From the NCBI GenBank assembly GCA_013151365.1, contig JAADIK010000129.1, positions 1 through 6,834 of the forward strand: a stretch of DNA of 6,834 nucleotides. Reading direction: 5' to 3'. The position numbers and the translations under genes were made by a program. The stretch is from Deltaproteobacteria bacterium (GTDB lineage Bacteria; Desulfobacterota; Desulfobulbia; Desulfobulbales; Desulfobulbaceae). A model generated the notes under the pieces. It searched no databases. It was not told where the DNA came from and saw nothing but the letters and a program-made list of their open reading frames with translations. Of the stretch, positions 1-5,978 are shown in pieces. Position 1 is the first letter of the stretch. Every line of letters starts with the position of its first letter.

Positions 1-138
1 CCGACAGGTGGTGGTTTGATAAGGAGCATCGGCGGTTGGAAGGAACTTGTCGACATGCGTAGAATGAATATCAAGCAAATCGTTCCGGCAGAACTGCAAT
101 TGCACCTACCGCTGAGCAGCTTTATCGCACTGATATAG
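1..138 (+). pseudogene. Remnant of a Y1/REP-associated-type transposase (C-terminal fragment)
   Basis: An open frame enters from the left edge and ends at TAG 136-138. It reads PTGGGLIRSIGGW followed by KELVDMRRMNIK. The segment GGGLIRS-x-GGW resembles one I know from the C-terminal part of Y1 (IS200-like/REP-associated) transposases, where a DERILG-type motif normally follows. Here that motif is missing: the frame continues as QIVPAELQLHLPL and stops, so similarity ends abruptly. This fits a truncated or frameshifted copy. The HUH catalytic region would lie outside the window and cannot be judged. From 139 to 235 I see no convincing gene; a frame from about 63 to the TGA near 218-220 stays open but resembles nothing I recognise. 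The family call rests on one short motif. Confidence 0.42.
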
Positions 139-235
139 TTTGCAAACAAAGCAGCGTTGACTGGAGCGAGGTCTTCAATGAATTGAAAAATAGTAAGACG
201 CACCGGCGCACCTTGTGACCAGTTACGGAGCGCGG

Positions 236-276
236 CAAATAAAAAAGGGATTCAAGCTAACCGGCTTGAATCCCTT
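236..276 (-). terminator. Rho-independent terminator of tRNA-His
   Basis: A perfect 13-bp inverted repeat (AAGGGATTCAAGC at 245-257 and its complement at 264-276) flanks a 6-nt loop. Read on the minus strand the hairpin is followed by a T-run (complement of the A-run 241-246, then more T from 237-239). It begins about 10 nt after the tRNA CCA end, so it should end the tRNA-His transcript and anything reading through from upstream minus-strand genes. The plus-strand side lacks an immediate T-tract, so it works mainly in one direction. Confidence 0.92.
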
Positions 277-285
277 GGTATTTTA

Positions 286-363
286 TGGGGTGAGCGATGG
301 GACTTGAACCCACGACCTCCTGGGCCACAACCAGGTGCTACCACCAGCTGAGCTACGCCCACC
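286..363 (-). tRNA. tRNA-His (anticodon GTG)
   Basis: On the minus strand a full cloverleaf can be folded. The acceptor stem GTGGGCG (356-362) pairs with CGCTCAC (290-296), with one G-U pair. The anticodon stem CCTGG/CCAGG encloses the loop TTGTGGC, with anticodon GTG at 326-328. The T arm is GTGGG-TTCAAGT-CCCAT. Two histidine identity marks are present: the extra G at position -1 (base 363) and discriminator C73 (base 289) opposite it. CCA is encoded (286-288). The D arm is slightly irregular: GCTC faces TAGC, giving three good pairs and one mismatch, with a G-rich loop. The gene has its own promoter and terminator and lies downstream of the zinc-ribbon gene on the same strand. Confidence 0.97.
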
Positions 364-379
364 ACGTAAAGTATGGATT

Positions 380-408
380 TTTATACAAAGCAGTGCTGCT
401 TTTGGCAA
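380..408 (-). promoter_or_regulatory. Sigma70-type promoter of tRNA-His
   Basis: On the minus strand TTGCCA (403-408, -35) and TATAAA (380-385, -10) are separated by exactly 17 nt. Transcription would start near 373, about 10 nt before the G-1 of the tRNA, a normal leader length for a tRNA gene. The spacer is almost wholly a 16-bp palindrome (387-402, AAAGCAG-TG-CTGCTTT), which could be a protein-binding site or chance. Confidence 0.75.
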
Positions 409-425
409 GAAGAAAGTCGGTATTT

Positions 426-1079
426 TCAGCCCAGCTCTTTCTGGCAATGCTTACACATCTTTGCCTGGGCCTTGATAATCTCCGCGCAGTAGGGACATTC
501 TTTCATGTAATGATCGGCAAGAATGGCCGAAATGGCCATGTTGACAGCCTGCTCGAGGTAGGTATCCTTAAAGTCATGGTTACGCAGGGGATCGATGCAT
601 GAAATATCATTGATCTGCTTCAGCAGTTCGGCGGCGCGTTTCCGGACATCCAGGCTGGGGTGCGGATCAAGAAGCAGGTAGAGAACCGGTTCCAGGTTGT
701 GTTCCTCGACACAGGTATCGAGTTTGGCAATAGCCTCTTTTTCTTTGCAAAAACGCTCGTTCTGGCTCTTGACCTGCTCGATATCGACAATGCTCCCGGT
801 AAAGGCAAGCCTGCTGCCGACCATCATATTGTACGATTCTTTGCTGTGGGGTATCCGCATGTAGCGGTATGAACCCATATGGCCATACTGGTTTTCGATA
901 TATGCCCAGCCGTCGACAAAAAGCTTGCATTCGTCGTTCAGGCAGATAAAGAGATATTCGCTCCCCCAGCCCAGCCCGTCACCGACGTGTACCGGCGGGG
1001 CATTGCACAGGGTCATCTCCTGGTTGCAATGTGGACAGATATATTTGTCATCAAGAAAATCTAAGGCAGAAGACATCAT
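426..1079 (-). CDS. Double zinc-ribbon protein with HEAT-like helical middle, function unknown
   Basis: 217 residues from the ATG at 1077-1079. I do not recognise a named family. The N-terminal part has a zinc ribbon: CPHC at residues 15-18 and a second pair at C46 and C51 (CLNDEC). The C-terminus has another, CPYC (195-198) and CKHC (209-212) ten residues apart, a common treble-cysteine ribbon form in bacterial proteins. Residues about 100-190 look helical, with a HEAT-like stretch near 128-157 (leucine-rich, DVRKRAAELL). There is no signal peptide or membrane segment, so it is probably cytoplasmic. The frame stays open another 23 codons upstream to 1148, but that extension is unlike protein sequence and covers promoter-like DNA, so I prefer the internal MetMet pair. 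The ribosome site is weak either way (GAG at 1084-1086, GGGAG at 1092-1096). The stop is 62 nt before the tRNA. A nucleic-acid or protein-binding role is only inference. Confidence 0.8.
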   Translation of the reverse strand: MMSSALDFLDDKYICPHCNQEMTLCNAPPVHVGDGLGWGSEYLFICLNDECKLFVDGWAYIENQYGHMGSYRYMRIPHSKESYNMMVGSRLAFTGSIVDIEQVKSQNERFCKEKEAIAKLDTCVEEHNLEPVLYLLLDPHPSLDVRKRAAELLKQINDISCIDPLRNHDFKDTYLEQAVNMAISAILADHYMKECPYCAEIIKAQAKMCKHCQKELG

Positions 1080-1151
1080 AAAACTCGGAGGCTCCCTACT
1101 GGTAGTCGTATATTTAAATGAATCGGTCACGGACCGGACTTCCCGCAACCT

Positions 1152-1180
1152 AACGTAACCACTGACCGGGGTCCGGTCAA
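1152..1180 (-). promoter_or_regulatory. Possible promoter with overlapping hairpin upstream of the zinc-ribbon gene
   Basis: On the minus strand TTGACC (1175-1180) and TACGTT (1152-1157) are 17 nt apart: a good -35 box and a poor -10 box. The -35 box overlaps a 7-bp inverted repeat with a 3-nt loop (1163-1169 with 1173-1179, TGACCGG/CCGGTCA), only 11 nt after the stop codon of the upstream gene. The hairpin has no T-tract, so it is not a standard intrinsic terminator. A further copy of the arm (GGACCGGAC, 1131-1139) could pair alternatively with 1171-1178. Either an operator or a weak terminator or processing hairpin is possible. Confidence 0.25.
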
Positions 1181-1190
1181 GAGCGGAACT

Positions 1191-2873
1191 TTAAATCATG
1201 CTTCCCAGCACCTCGTCGACCGCCTTGGCCTGGAGCATCCGGTCCTGCAGGAAATCCCGGGTCAGGTGTTGACAGTTTCGGTCAATCAGGGCGCGGAGTT
1301 CGGCAATCCGGCCTTCATCCGCCAGCGCCATGACGGTCTGCAGATTCTTGGCAAAGTCGCTGACAATCCGGCGGCTGTCGCCCCGGCTTGACATGATCTC
1401 CGCGTAGGTCCGTGGATTCTGCGAGTGGACCCGGGCCATGGCGAGAATGGGATAGAGGGAGGTCAGGGTGCAGTGACTGGCGATATCCTCGCTGGTAATG
1501 CCGTGCGCATCCAGGGTCATGGCCAGGGCAACGGCAACTACCGTGGGCAGCTTCTGGCCGATGCCCATGAGCAGGTCGTGCCGTTGGGGTGAATCCTGAT
1601 AAATATCAGCGCCATGTTTGTACAGAAATGCCTCGAATTCACTGCAGAGCCTGCCGCTACGGGCGGTACGGACCACGATGGCATTCTTGTCCTTCATGGT
1701 TGCCGCCTGCGGCCCCCACAGGTTGTGGACCAGCATCAGTTCCACGTTTTCACCGGTGGCTTCAAGGGCCGCCGCCAAGGTCTTTTCCGACTCCCCGGCC
1801 AGGAGAATCAGGGCCTTGCCGTCTGCAATCAAGTGACCATACTTGCGCACCGTTTCGGCGGTCACGCTGATCGGCACACAGACCACCACCACATCGACCT
1901 GGCGGATCATCTCCTCCGGCCGCAGCGCCGTGGTCCTGCCGGCCATCATGACCCGATAGCCTTCATTTTCCAGCCGCTCGGCAAACCAGCGGCTCATCTC
2001 GCCGGTGCCGATGAAGCCGAATGATTTGATATACCTGGTCCGCATGTCAACCCGGGGGAAACTGCCCAGCAGCCTGACGGACCGGTTCAGGCCGATCACC
2101 CGTTTCTCGATTTGCTCGATGGACTCGGCCACCACCTCGTCCTGGACATGCCCTTCTATCTCTACGTAGATCTGGAGTTTCTGAGTCTTGACATCGTTTT
2201 CCGAGCGCATATCGAGGATATTGATGCCGCGCCGGGTGAATTCACTCAGGATGTCGACCAGCATGCCGAGCCGGTCATCCAGGGGGATGGTGATAAAGGC
2301 GGTGGCGTCATAGCCTGTTTCCACGGCCAGCTCCGGCCCCAGCACCGCGTAACGGGTCCGGTTATGCGGCACGACTTCCCGCTCCAGGATGTAGAGCCCG
2401 TGCGACTTCAGCATCTCCTCGGTATCGATCACCCCGCGGTCATGCAGGCCGCTCTCCTTTATTTCATAAACGGCCTGATCGAGGTCCTGGACACACATCA
2501 TGGCAAGATCGGGGAAGGTGTTACCGATATACACTTCGCACTGGCGAAAGACGGACGATTGCCCGACCAGCATCCGCAGGTCCCTGTGCTTGACAAAGGG
2601 CTTGAAGACACCCAGAGAGAGATAGGTCGGCAAAACTATATTGTCGATCCAGTAACCCGACTTGAGCTGATCAACCAGACGGAAATACTCTTTGTTCTCT
2701 CCTTCCCTGGTGTTATAGATGGGGATGACGGCCAGCTCCGCTTCACCGCTTGAAAACGCTTCGATCAGGGCGCCGGTATGGGGATAGGTCCTGATCGTGG
2801 CATTGGGTGCGTAATGGACGGCCGCCTGCCAGGCATGGGATTTCTCTGGTCCGAGAGTCGCGATGGTCATCAT
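1191..2873 (-). CDS. pheA-tyrA: Fused prephenate dehydratase-like / ACT / prephenate dehydrogenase (PheA-TyrA) protein
   Basis: 560 residues, cytoplasmic. Residues 1-180 match the prephenate dehydratase fold in order: LGPE at 7-10, PIYNTREG at 51-58 (family form PIENS/T-x-x-G), QC at 111-112, and NRTRYAVLG at 171-179, the counterpart of the catalytic TRF motif. Residues about 190-265 form an ACT domain. Residues 284-540 resemble TyrA: the Rossmann motif GFIGTGEM (286-293), VPISVT (333-338), the catalytic-type histidine in HNLWGP (383-388), RHD (431-433) and a closing helical part resembling the E. coli T-protein. The family reactions are prephenate to phenylpyruvate (Phe branch) and prephenate to 4-hydroxyphenylpyruvate (Tyr branch). 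There is no chorismate mutase domain. Odd points: Glu is replaced by Tyr at 53, the ACT feedback motifs are altered, and the TyrA D-x-x-S-V-K segment is replaced by LLAGESEK. Two Met codons open the frame with only a weak ribosome site. The domain calls are firm; which reactions still run is not. Confidence 0.9.
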   Translation of the reverse strand: MMTIATLGPEKSHAWQAAVHYAPNATIRTYPHTGALIEAFSSGEAELAVIPIYNTREGENKEYFRLVDQLKSGYWIDNIVLPTYLSLGVFKPFVKHRDLRMLVGQSSVFRQCEVYIGNTFPDLAMMCVQDLDQAVYEIKESGLHDRGVIDTEEMLKSHGLYILEREVVPHNRTRYAVLGPELAVETGYDATAFITIPLDDRLGMLVDILSEFTRRGINILDMRSENDVKTQKLQIYVEIEGHVQDEVVAESIEQIEKRVIGLNRSVRLLGSFPRVDMRTRYIKSFGFIGTGEMSRWFAERLENEGYRVMMAGRTTALRPEEMIRQVDVVVVCVPISVTAETVRKYGHLIADGKALILLAGESEKTLAAALEATGENVELMLVHNLWGPQAATMKDKNAIVVRTARSGRLCSEFEAFLYKHGADIYQDSPQRHDLLMGIGQKLPTVVAVALAMTLDAHGITSEDIASHCTLTSLYPILAMARVHSQNPRTYAEIMSSRGDSRRIVSDFAKNLQTVMALADEGRIAELRALIDRNCQHLTRDFLQDRMLQAKAVDEVLGSMI

Positions 2874-2900
2874 TTATCCGGTTTCCGGCTGTGCAGGGAT

Positions 2901-2928
2901 TTTATACCCGTTCCTCAATCAAAGAGGA
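2901..2928 (-). promoter_or_regulatory. Possible -10 region and inverted repeat upstream of pheA-tyrA
   Basis: In the 124-nt divergent gap (2874-2997) the minus strand has TATAAA at 2901-2906, which would start transcription about 22 nt before the pheA-tyrA start codon. At the right distance the -35 region reads GTCCTC, far from consensus. That position is occupied by a short inverted repeat, TCCTC-N7-GAGGA (2912-2928), as expected if an activator or repressor binds there. I see no leader peptide rich in Phe, Tyr or Trp and no room for a T-box or attenuator. Confidence 0.3.
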
Positions 2929-2944
2929 CGGACACTACTCCACC

Positions 2945-2973
2945 ATGATAAATTAAATCGTCTTAATGATAAA
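2945..2973 (+). repeat. Direct repeat ATGATAAA, 21-bp period, upstream of the helicase gene
   Basis: ATGATAAA occurs at 2945-2952 and again at 2966-2973, 21 bp apart, about two turns of the helix, so the copies face the same side of the DNA. The second copy ends 24 nt before the helicase start. The surrounding 2945-2980 is the most AT-rich part of the gap and must contain or adjoin the helicase promoter, although I cannot pick convincing -35/-10 boxes. Confidence 0.4.
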
Positions 2974-2997
2974 CCTTAAAGTACAGCGGGCCGCAAC

Positions 2998-5967
2998 ATG
3001 AAACAGGTATCGGGTTCCGTCGCCGAATACCTGGCGGCATTCAAGGGGTCTGAACGTTTCGGCCCGCAGATCGTCGCCCATCGGCTTCTGCCGGCCGATG
3101 AGCCCGAATTTGCCGGACCGGTTCCGGGCCTGCCGCAGACGCTTGAAAAACTGCTCGAAAAAATGGGTATCCGGCACCTGTACAGCCACCAGGCGCAGGC
3201 CGTCAACCTGATCCTGCAGGGCCGAAACGTCATGGTGGCCACGCCGACGGCCAGCGGCAAGTCCCTGATCTACAACCTGCCCGTTTTCGCCGGGCTTTTG
3301 GCGGACCCCGGAGCCCGGGCGCTCTACCTCTTTCCCCTCAAGGCCCTGGCCCGGGACCAGGTCAAGACCATTACCGCCATGGCGGCGCACCTGCCCGCCG
3401 CTTTTGCCGATAAGGGCCGGCTGCCGGCCGCCATCTATGACGGTGACACCTCCTCGTATCTGCGTAAAAAAATCAGGGACAATCTGCCGGCCATCCTGGT
3501 GACCAATCCGGACATGCTGCATCTCGCCCTGCTTCCCTACCATGACCTCTGGGGCCACCTGTTCGCCAACCTGACCCATGTTGTGATCGACGAGGTCCAC
3601 ACCTATCGCGGCGTGTTCGGCTCGCACATGGCCTGGGTTATCAGGAGACTGAAACGAATATGCAAACTCTATGGCGCCGATCCGGTCTTTATCCTGTCAT
3701 CGGCAACCGTCGGCAACCCGGCAGAGCTGGGCCGCGGCCTGACCGGTGAAGCCGTTGAGGTCGTCACCCGTTCCGGCACCCCCCGGCCGCCGCGCAATAT
3801 CGTCTTGCTCAATCCGCTTGACTCCGCCCCCTATACGGCCACCCTGCTGCTTGACGCCGCAGTCAGAAGAGGCCTGCGGACCATTGTCTATACCCAGTCC
3901 CGAAAGATGACCGAACTGATCACCATGTGGGCCGGCCGGAGGATTGGCGACCTCCGGGACAACATTGCCTCGTACCGGGCCGGATTCCTGCCCGAAGACC
4001 GTCGCAACATCGAGAAACGCCTGGCGGACGGAAGCCTGCTGGGGGTGATTTCCACGTCCGCCCTGGAGCTGGGTATTGATATCGGCAACCTGGACATCTG
4101 CATCCTGGTCGGCTATCCGGGCTCGATGATGGCGACCTGGCAACGGGCCGGCCGGGTCGGCCGCAGCCGGCAGGAATCCCTGGTCGTGCTGATCGGCCAT
4201 GAAGACGCCCTTGACCAGTATTTTATGCGCCACCCGGACGATTTCTTTGCCCGCGAAGTGGAGGCCGTCGTTCTGAACCCGGACAACAAAAGCATAGCCG
4301 GTCAACATCTGGTCTGCGCGGCGGCCGAAGCGCCGGTCACCACCGCCGAGGCGCTGTACGCCTCGGCTTCGGTCCCGGGCCTGCTCCGGCACCTGGCCGG
4401 GGAGGGGCGCCTGCTCCAATCAGCCGACGGCGCCACCTGGTTCTCCGCCCGCACCTATCCCCAGCGTGATGTCGATCTGCGCGGCAGCGGCAGCCGCTAT
4501 CAGATCAGACGGCAGGACAACCGGGAACTCCTGGGAGAGATTGACGGCACCAGGGCTCTCAAAGAGTGCCACCAGGGGGCCGTCTACCTGCACATGGCCA
4601 GGACCTGGCTTGTGCGGAACCTTGACCTTGATGGTCATGAAATCCTGGTGACCCCGGCCAAGCCTCCTTATTTCACCAAGGCCATGTCGCACAAAACCAC
4701 GGAGATTCTCCGGACGGAAGCCACCCGGTCCTGCGGGGTCACCTTGGTCCATTTCGGCTCCCTGCGCATCACGGAAACCATTACCGGCTACCGGAAACAA
4801 CTCATCGGCAGCCGGAAAATCATCGGCAACATTCCCCTTGATCTGCCGCCCCAGACCTTTGAAACCGAGGGGTTCTGGCTAGAGATCCCGGAGCGGCTCA
4901 GGCGGGAGACGGAGCAGGCCCGACTGCACTTCATGGGCGGCATTCACGCCATGGAGCATGCCATGATCGCCATGCTGCCGCTCTTCGTGCTCTGTGACCG
5001 CAACGATATCGGCGGTATTTCCCACCCCTGGCACGAGCAGCTTGGTAAGGCGGCAATTTTTATCTATGACGGCTACAGCGGAGGGGTTGGTCTGACCGGC
5101 AAGGGATTTTCGCTGATCCGGCAGCTCATGGACAAGACCCTGGCCGCGGTCAGGGGCTGCCCCTGTGATCTGGGCTGCCCGTCCTGCGTGCATTCGCCCA
5201 AGTGCGGCTCCGGCAACCGGCCCATTGACAAGGAGGCCTGTATCCGGCTCCTCGAACAGTTGCTGCGCGCCGATGAAAAAACCGGCGCGAAACGAGCCGG
5301 GGCCGCGAGGCAAACCCCGGCTGGTGACAAACGGCCCGCCCCGGTCGAAAAAATACCTTTCGCCCTGCCGCAACGTTATGGGGTCTTTGACCTGGAGACG
5401 CAACTTTCCGCTCAGGAAGTAGGAGGCTGGCACCATGCCGACCGCATGCGGATCAGTGTCGCCGTGCTCTATGACGGCGGCCGGGACCAATATTTCAGTT
5501 TCCGGGAACACGAGACCGGGCAGTTGCTTGAGCGCCTCTTCGGCCTGGACCTGGTGATCGGCTTCAACAACAAGCGTTTTGACAACCTGGTTCTGTCGGC
5601 CTATACCTCGCGCCGGCTCAATGAATTGCCGTCCCTGGACATTCTCGAGGAAATCACCAGGCAGCTCGGCTATCGGCTCAGCCTTGACCGGTTGGCCCGG
5701 CATACGCTGGGGGCCCGGAAAAGCGGCGACGGCCTGCAGGCCCTCAAATGGTTTCAGCAGGGCCAAATGGACCTGCTGAGCGATTACTGCCGCAAAGATG
5801 TCGAGATTACCCGTAATCTTTTTCTGTTCGGCTTACGGGAGCACCACCTGCTCTTTCAGAACAAGGCCGGAAAAGTCGTCCGGCTGCCGGTCAATTTCAG
5901 GGATTCGGTCAAAAGGATTATGGAGAACGGCAAAAAACCGGCTCAGGGCCAGAGCAGCGTCTTGTAA
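2998..5967 (+). CDS. MrfA/YprA-type superfamily 2 DNA helicase fused to a DEDD 3'-5' exonuclease domain
   Basis: 989 residues. Residues 60-400 are a two-lobe SF2 helicase: Q-like motif with HQAQA (64-68), Walker A ATPTASGKS (81-89), DEVH box (198-201), SAT (235-237), motif V (352-363) and motif VI QRAGRVGR (382-389). Residues about 640-755 match the DUF1998-type region of MrfA/Hrq1 helicases, ending in a cysteine cluster (C721, C723, C727, C730, C736) likely to bind zinc; the B. subtilis relative MrfA works in mitomycin C repair. After a basic, Pro/Ala-rich linker (about 758-790), residues 793-960 look like an RNase H-fold exonuclease: FDLE (D798, E800), FNNKRFD (D862) and YCRKD (Y930, D934), a DEDDy-like set. 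Plausible action is unwinding followed by trimming of damaged DNA. The start is the first ATG after an in-frame TAA at 2977-2979; no clear Shine-Dalgarno precedes it. The last 25 bp overlap the convergent SH3b gene. The helicase call is very firm, the exonuclease call strong. Confidence 0.94.
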   Translation: MKQVSGSVAEYLAAFKGSERFGPQIVAHRLLPADEPEFAGPVPGLPQTLEKLLEKMGIRHLYSHQAQAVNLILQGRNVMVATPTASGKSLIYNLPVFAGLLADPGARALYLFPLKALARDQVKTITAMAAHLPAAFADKGRLPAAIYDGDTSSYLRKKIRDNLPAILVTNPDMLHLALLPYHDLWGHLFANLTHVVIDEVHTYRGVFGSHMAWVIRRLKRICKLYGADPVFILSSATVGNPAELGRGLTGEAVEVVTRSGTPRPPRNIVLLNPLDSAPYTATLLLDAAVRRGLRTIVYTQSRKMTELITMWAGRRIGDLRDNIASYRAGFLPEDRRNIEKRLADGSLLGVISTSALELGIDIGNLDICILVGYPGSMMATWQRAGRVGRSRQESLVVLIGHEDALDQYFMRHPDDFFAREVEAVVLNPDNKSIAGQHLVCAAAEAPVTTAEALYASASVPGLLRHLAGEGRLLQSADGATWFSARTYPQRDVDLRGSGSRYQIRRQDNRELLGEIDGTRALKECHQGAVYLHMARTWLVRNLDLDGHEILVTPAKPPYFTKAMSHKTTEILRTEATRSCGVTLVHFGSLRITETITGYRKQLIGSRKIIGNIPLDLPPQTFETEGFWLEIPERLRRETEQARLHFMGGIHAMEHAMIAMLPLFVLCDRNDIGGISHPWHEQLGKAAIFIYDGYSGGVGLTGKGFSLIRQLMDKTLAAVRGCPCDLGCPSCVHSPKCGSGNRPIDKEACIRLLEQLLRADEKTGAKRAGAARQTPAGDKRPAPVEKIPFALPQRYGVFDLETQLSAQEVGGWHHADRMRISVAVLYDGGRDQYFSFREHETGQLLERLFGLDLVIGFNNKRFDNLVLSAYTSRRLNELPSLDILEEITRQLGYRLSLDRLARHTLGARKSGDGLQALKWFQQGQMDLLSDYCRKDVEITRNLFLFGLREHHLLFQNKAGKVVRLPVNFRDSVKRIMENGKKPAQGQSSVL

Positions 5968-5978
5968 ATCCAGCCGGT
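5932..5978 (-). terminator. Probable intrinsic terminator of the SH3b gene, inside the helicase 3' end
   Basis: On the minus strand ACCGGCT (5972-5978) pairs with AGCCGGT (5937-5943) and is followed at once by a T-run (complement of the A-run 5932-5937). The loop is long (28 nt), which weakens the call. The 3' arm begins at the last base of the SH3b stop codon, so the terminator overlaps the coding ends of both convergent genes. No matching T-tract exists on the plus side, so I see no terminator for the helicase. Confidence 0.5.

Noticed and set aside
286..363. tRNA-His as the attachment site of an integrated element
   Set aside because: No duplicate of the tRNA 3' end is visible in the ~285 bases beyond it and no integrase gene is in the window. 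The transposase remnant would be of a type that does not target tRNA genes.
1080..1148. N-terminal extension of the zinc-ribbon protein (23 more codons)
   Set aside because: The extra residues have no domain character, and the DNA holds an AT-rich promoter-like stretch. The MetMet pair just before the zinc ribbon is a better start.
2112..2753. A 213-codon open frame antisense to pheA-tyrA
   Set aside because: It lies wholly opposite a gene with clear domain motifs. Its composition (rich in H, D, G, Q) is typical of a frame shadow in GC-rich DNA, and it has no recognisable domain.
2874..2997. LexA/SOS box, T-box riboswitch or aromatic amino acid attenuator in the divergent gap
   Set aside because: No LexA-type palindrome I recognise, no leader peptide rich in Phe or Tyr, no terminator/antiterminator pair, and too little room before either start codon.
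4879..5766. A 295-codon minus-strand open frame inside the helicase gene (also 3697-4419 and 2953-3627)
   Set aside because: These are antisense to conserved helicase and exonuclease motifs, low in recognisable structure and without ribosome sites; shadows of GC-rich coding DNA.
2998..5967. Identification of the helicase as Lhr, RecQ or RecG
   Set aside because: The DEVH box, the DUF1998-like region with GG-x-G, and the C-x3-C-x2-C-x5-C cluster match MrfA/Hrq1-type helicases rather than Lhr, RecQ or RecG.
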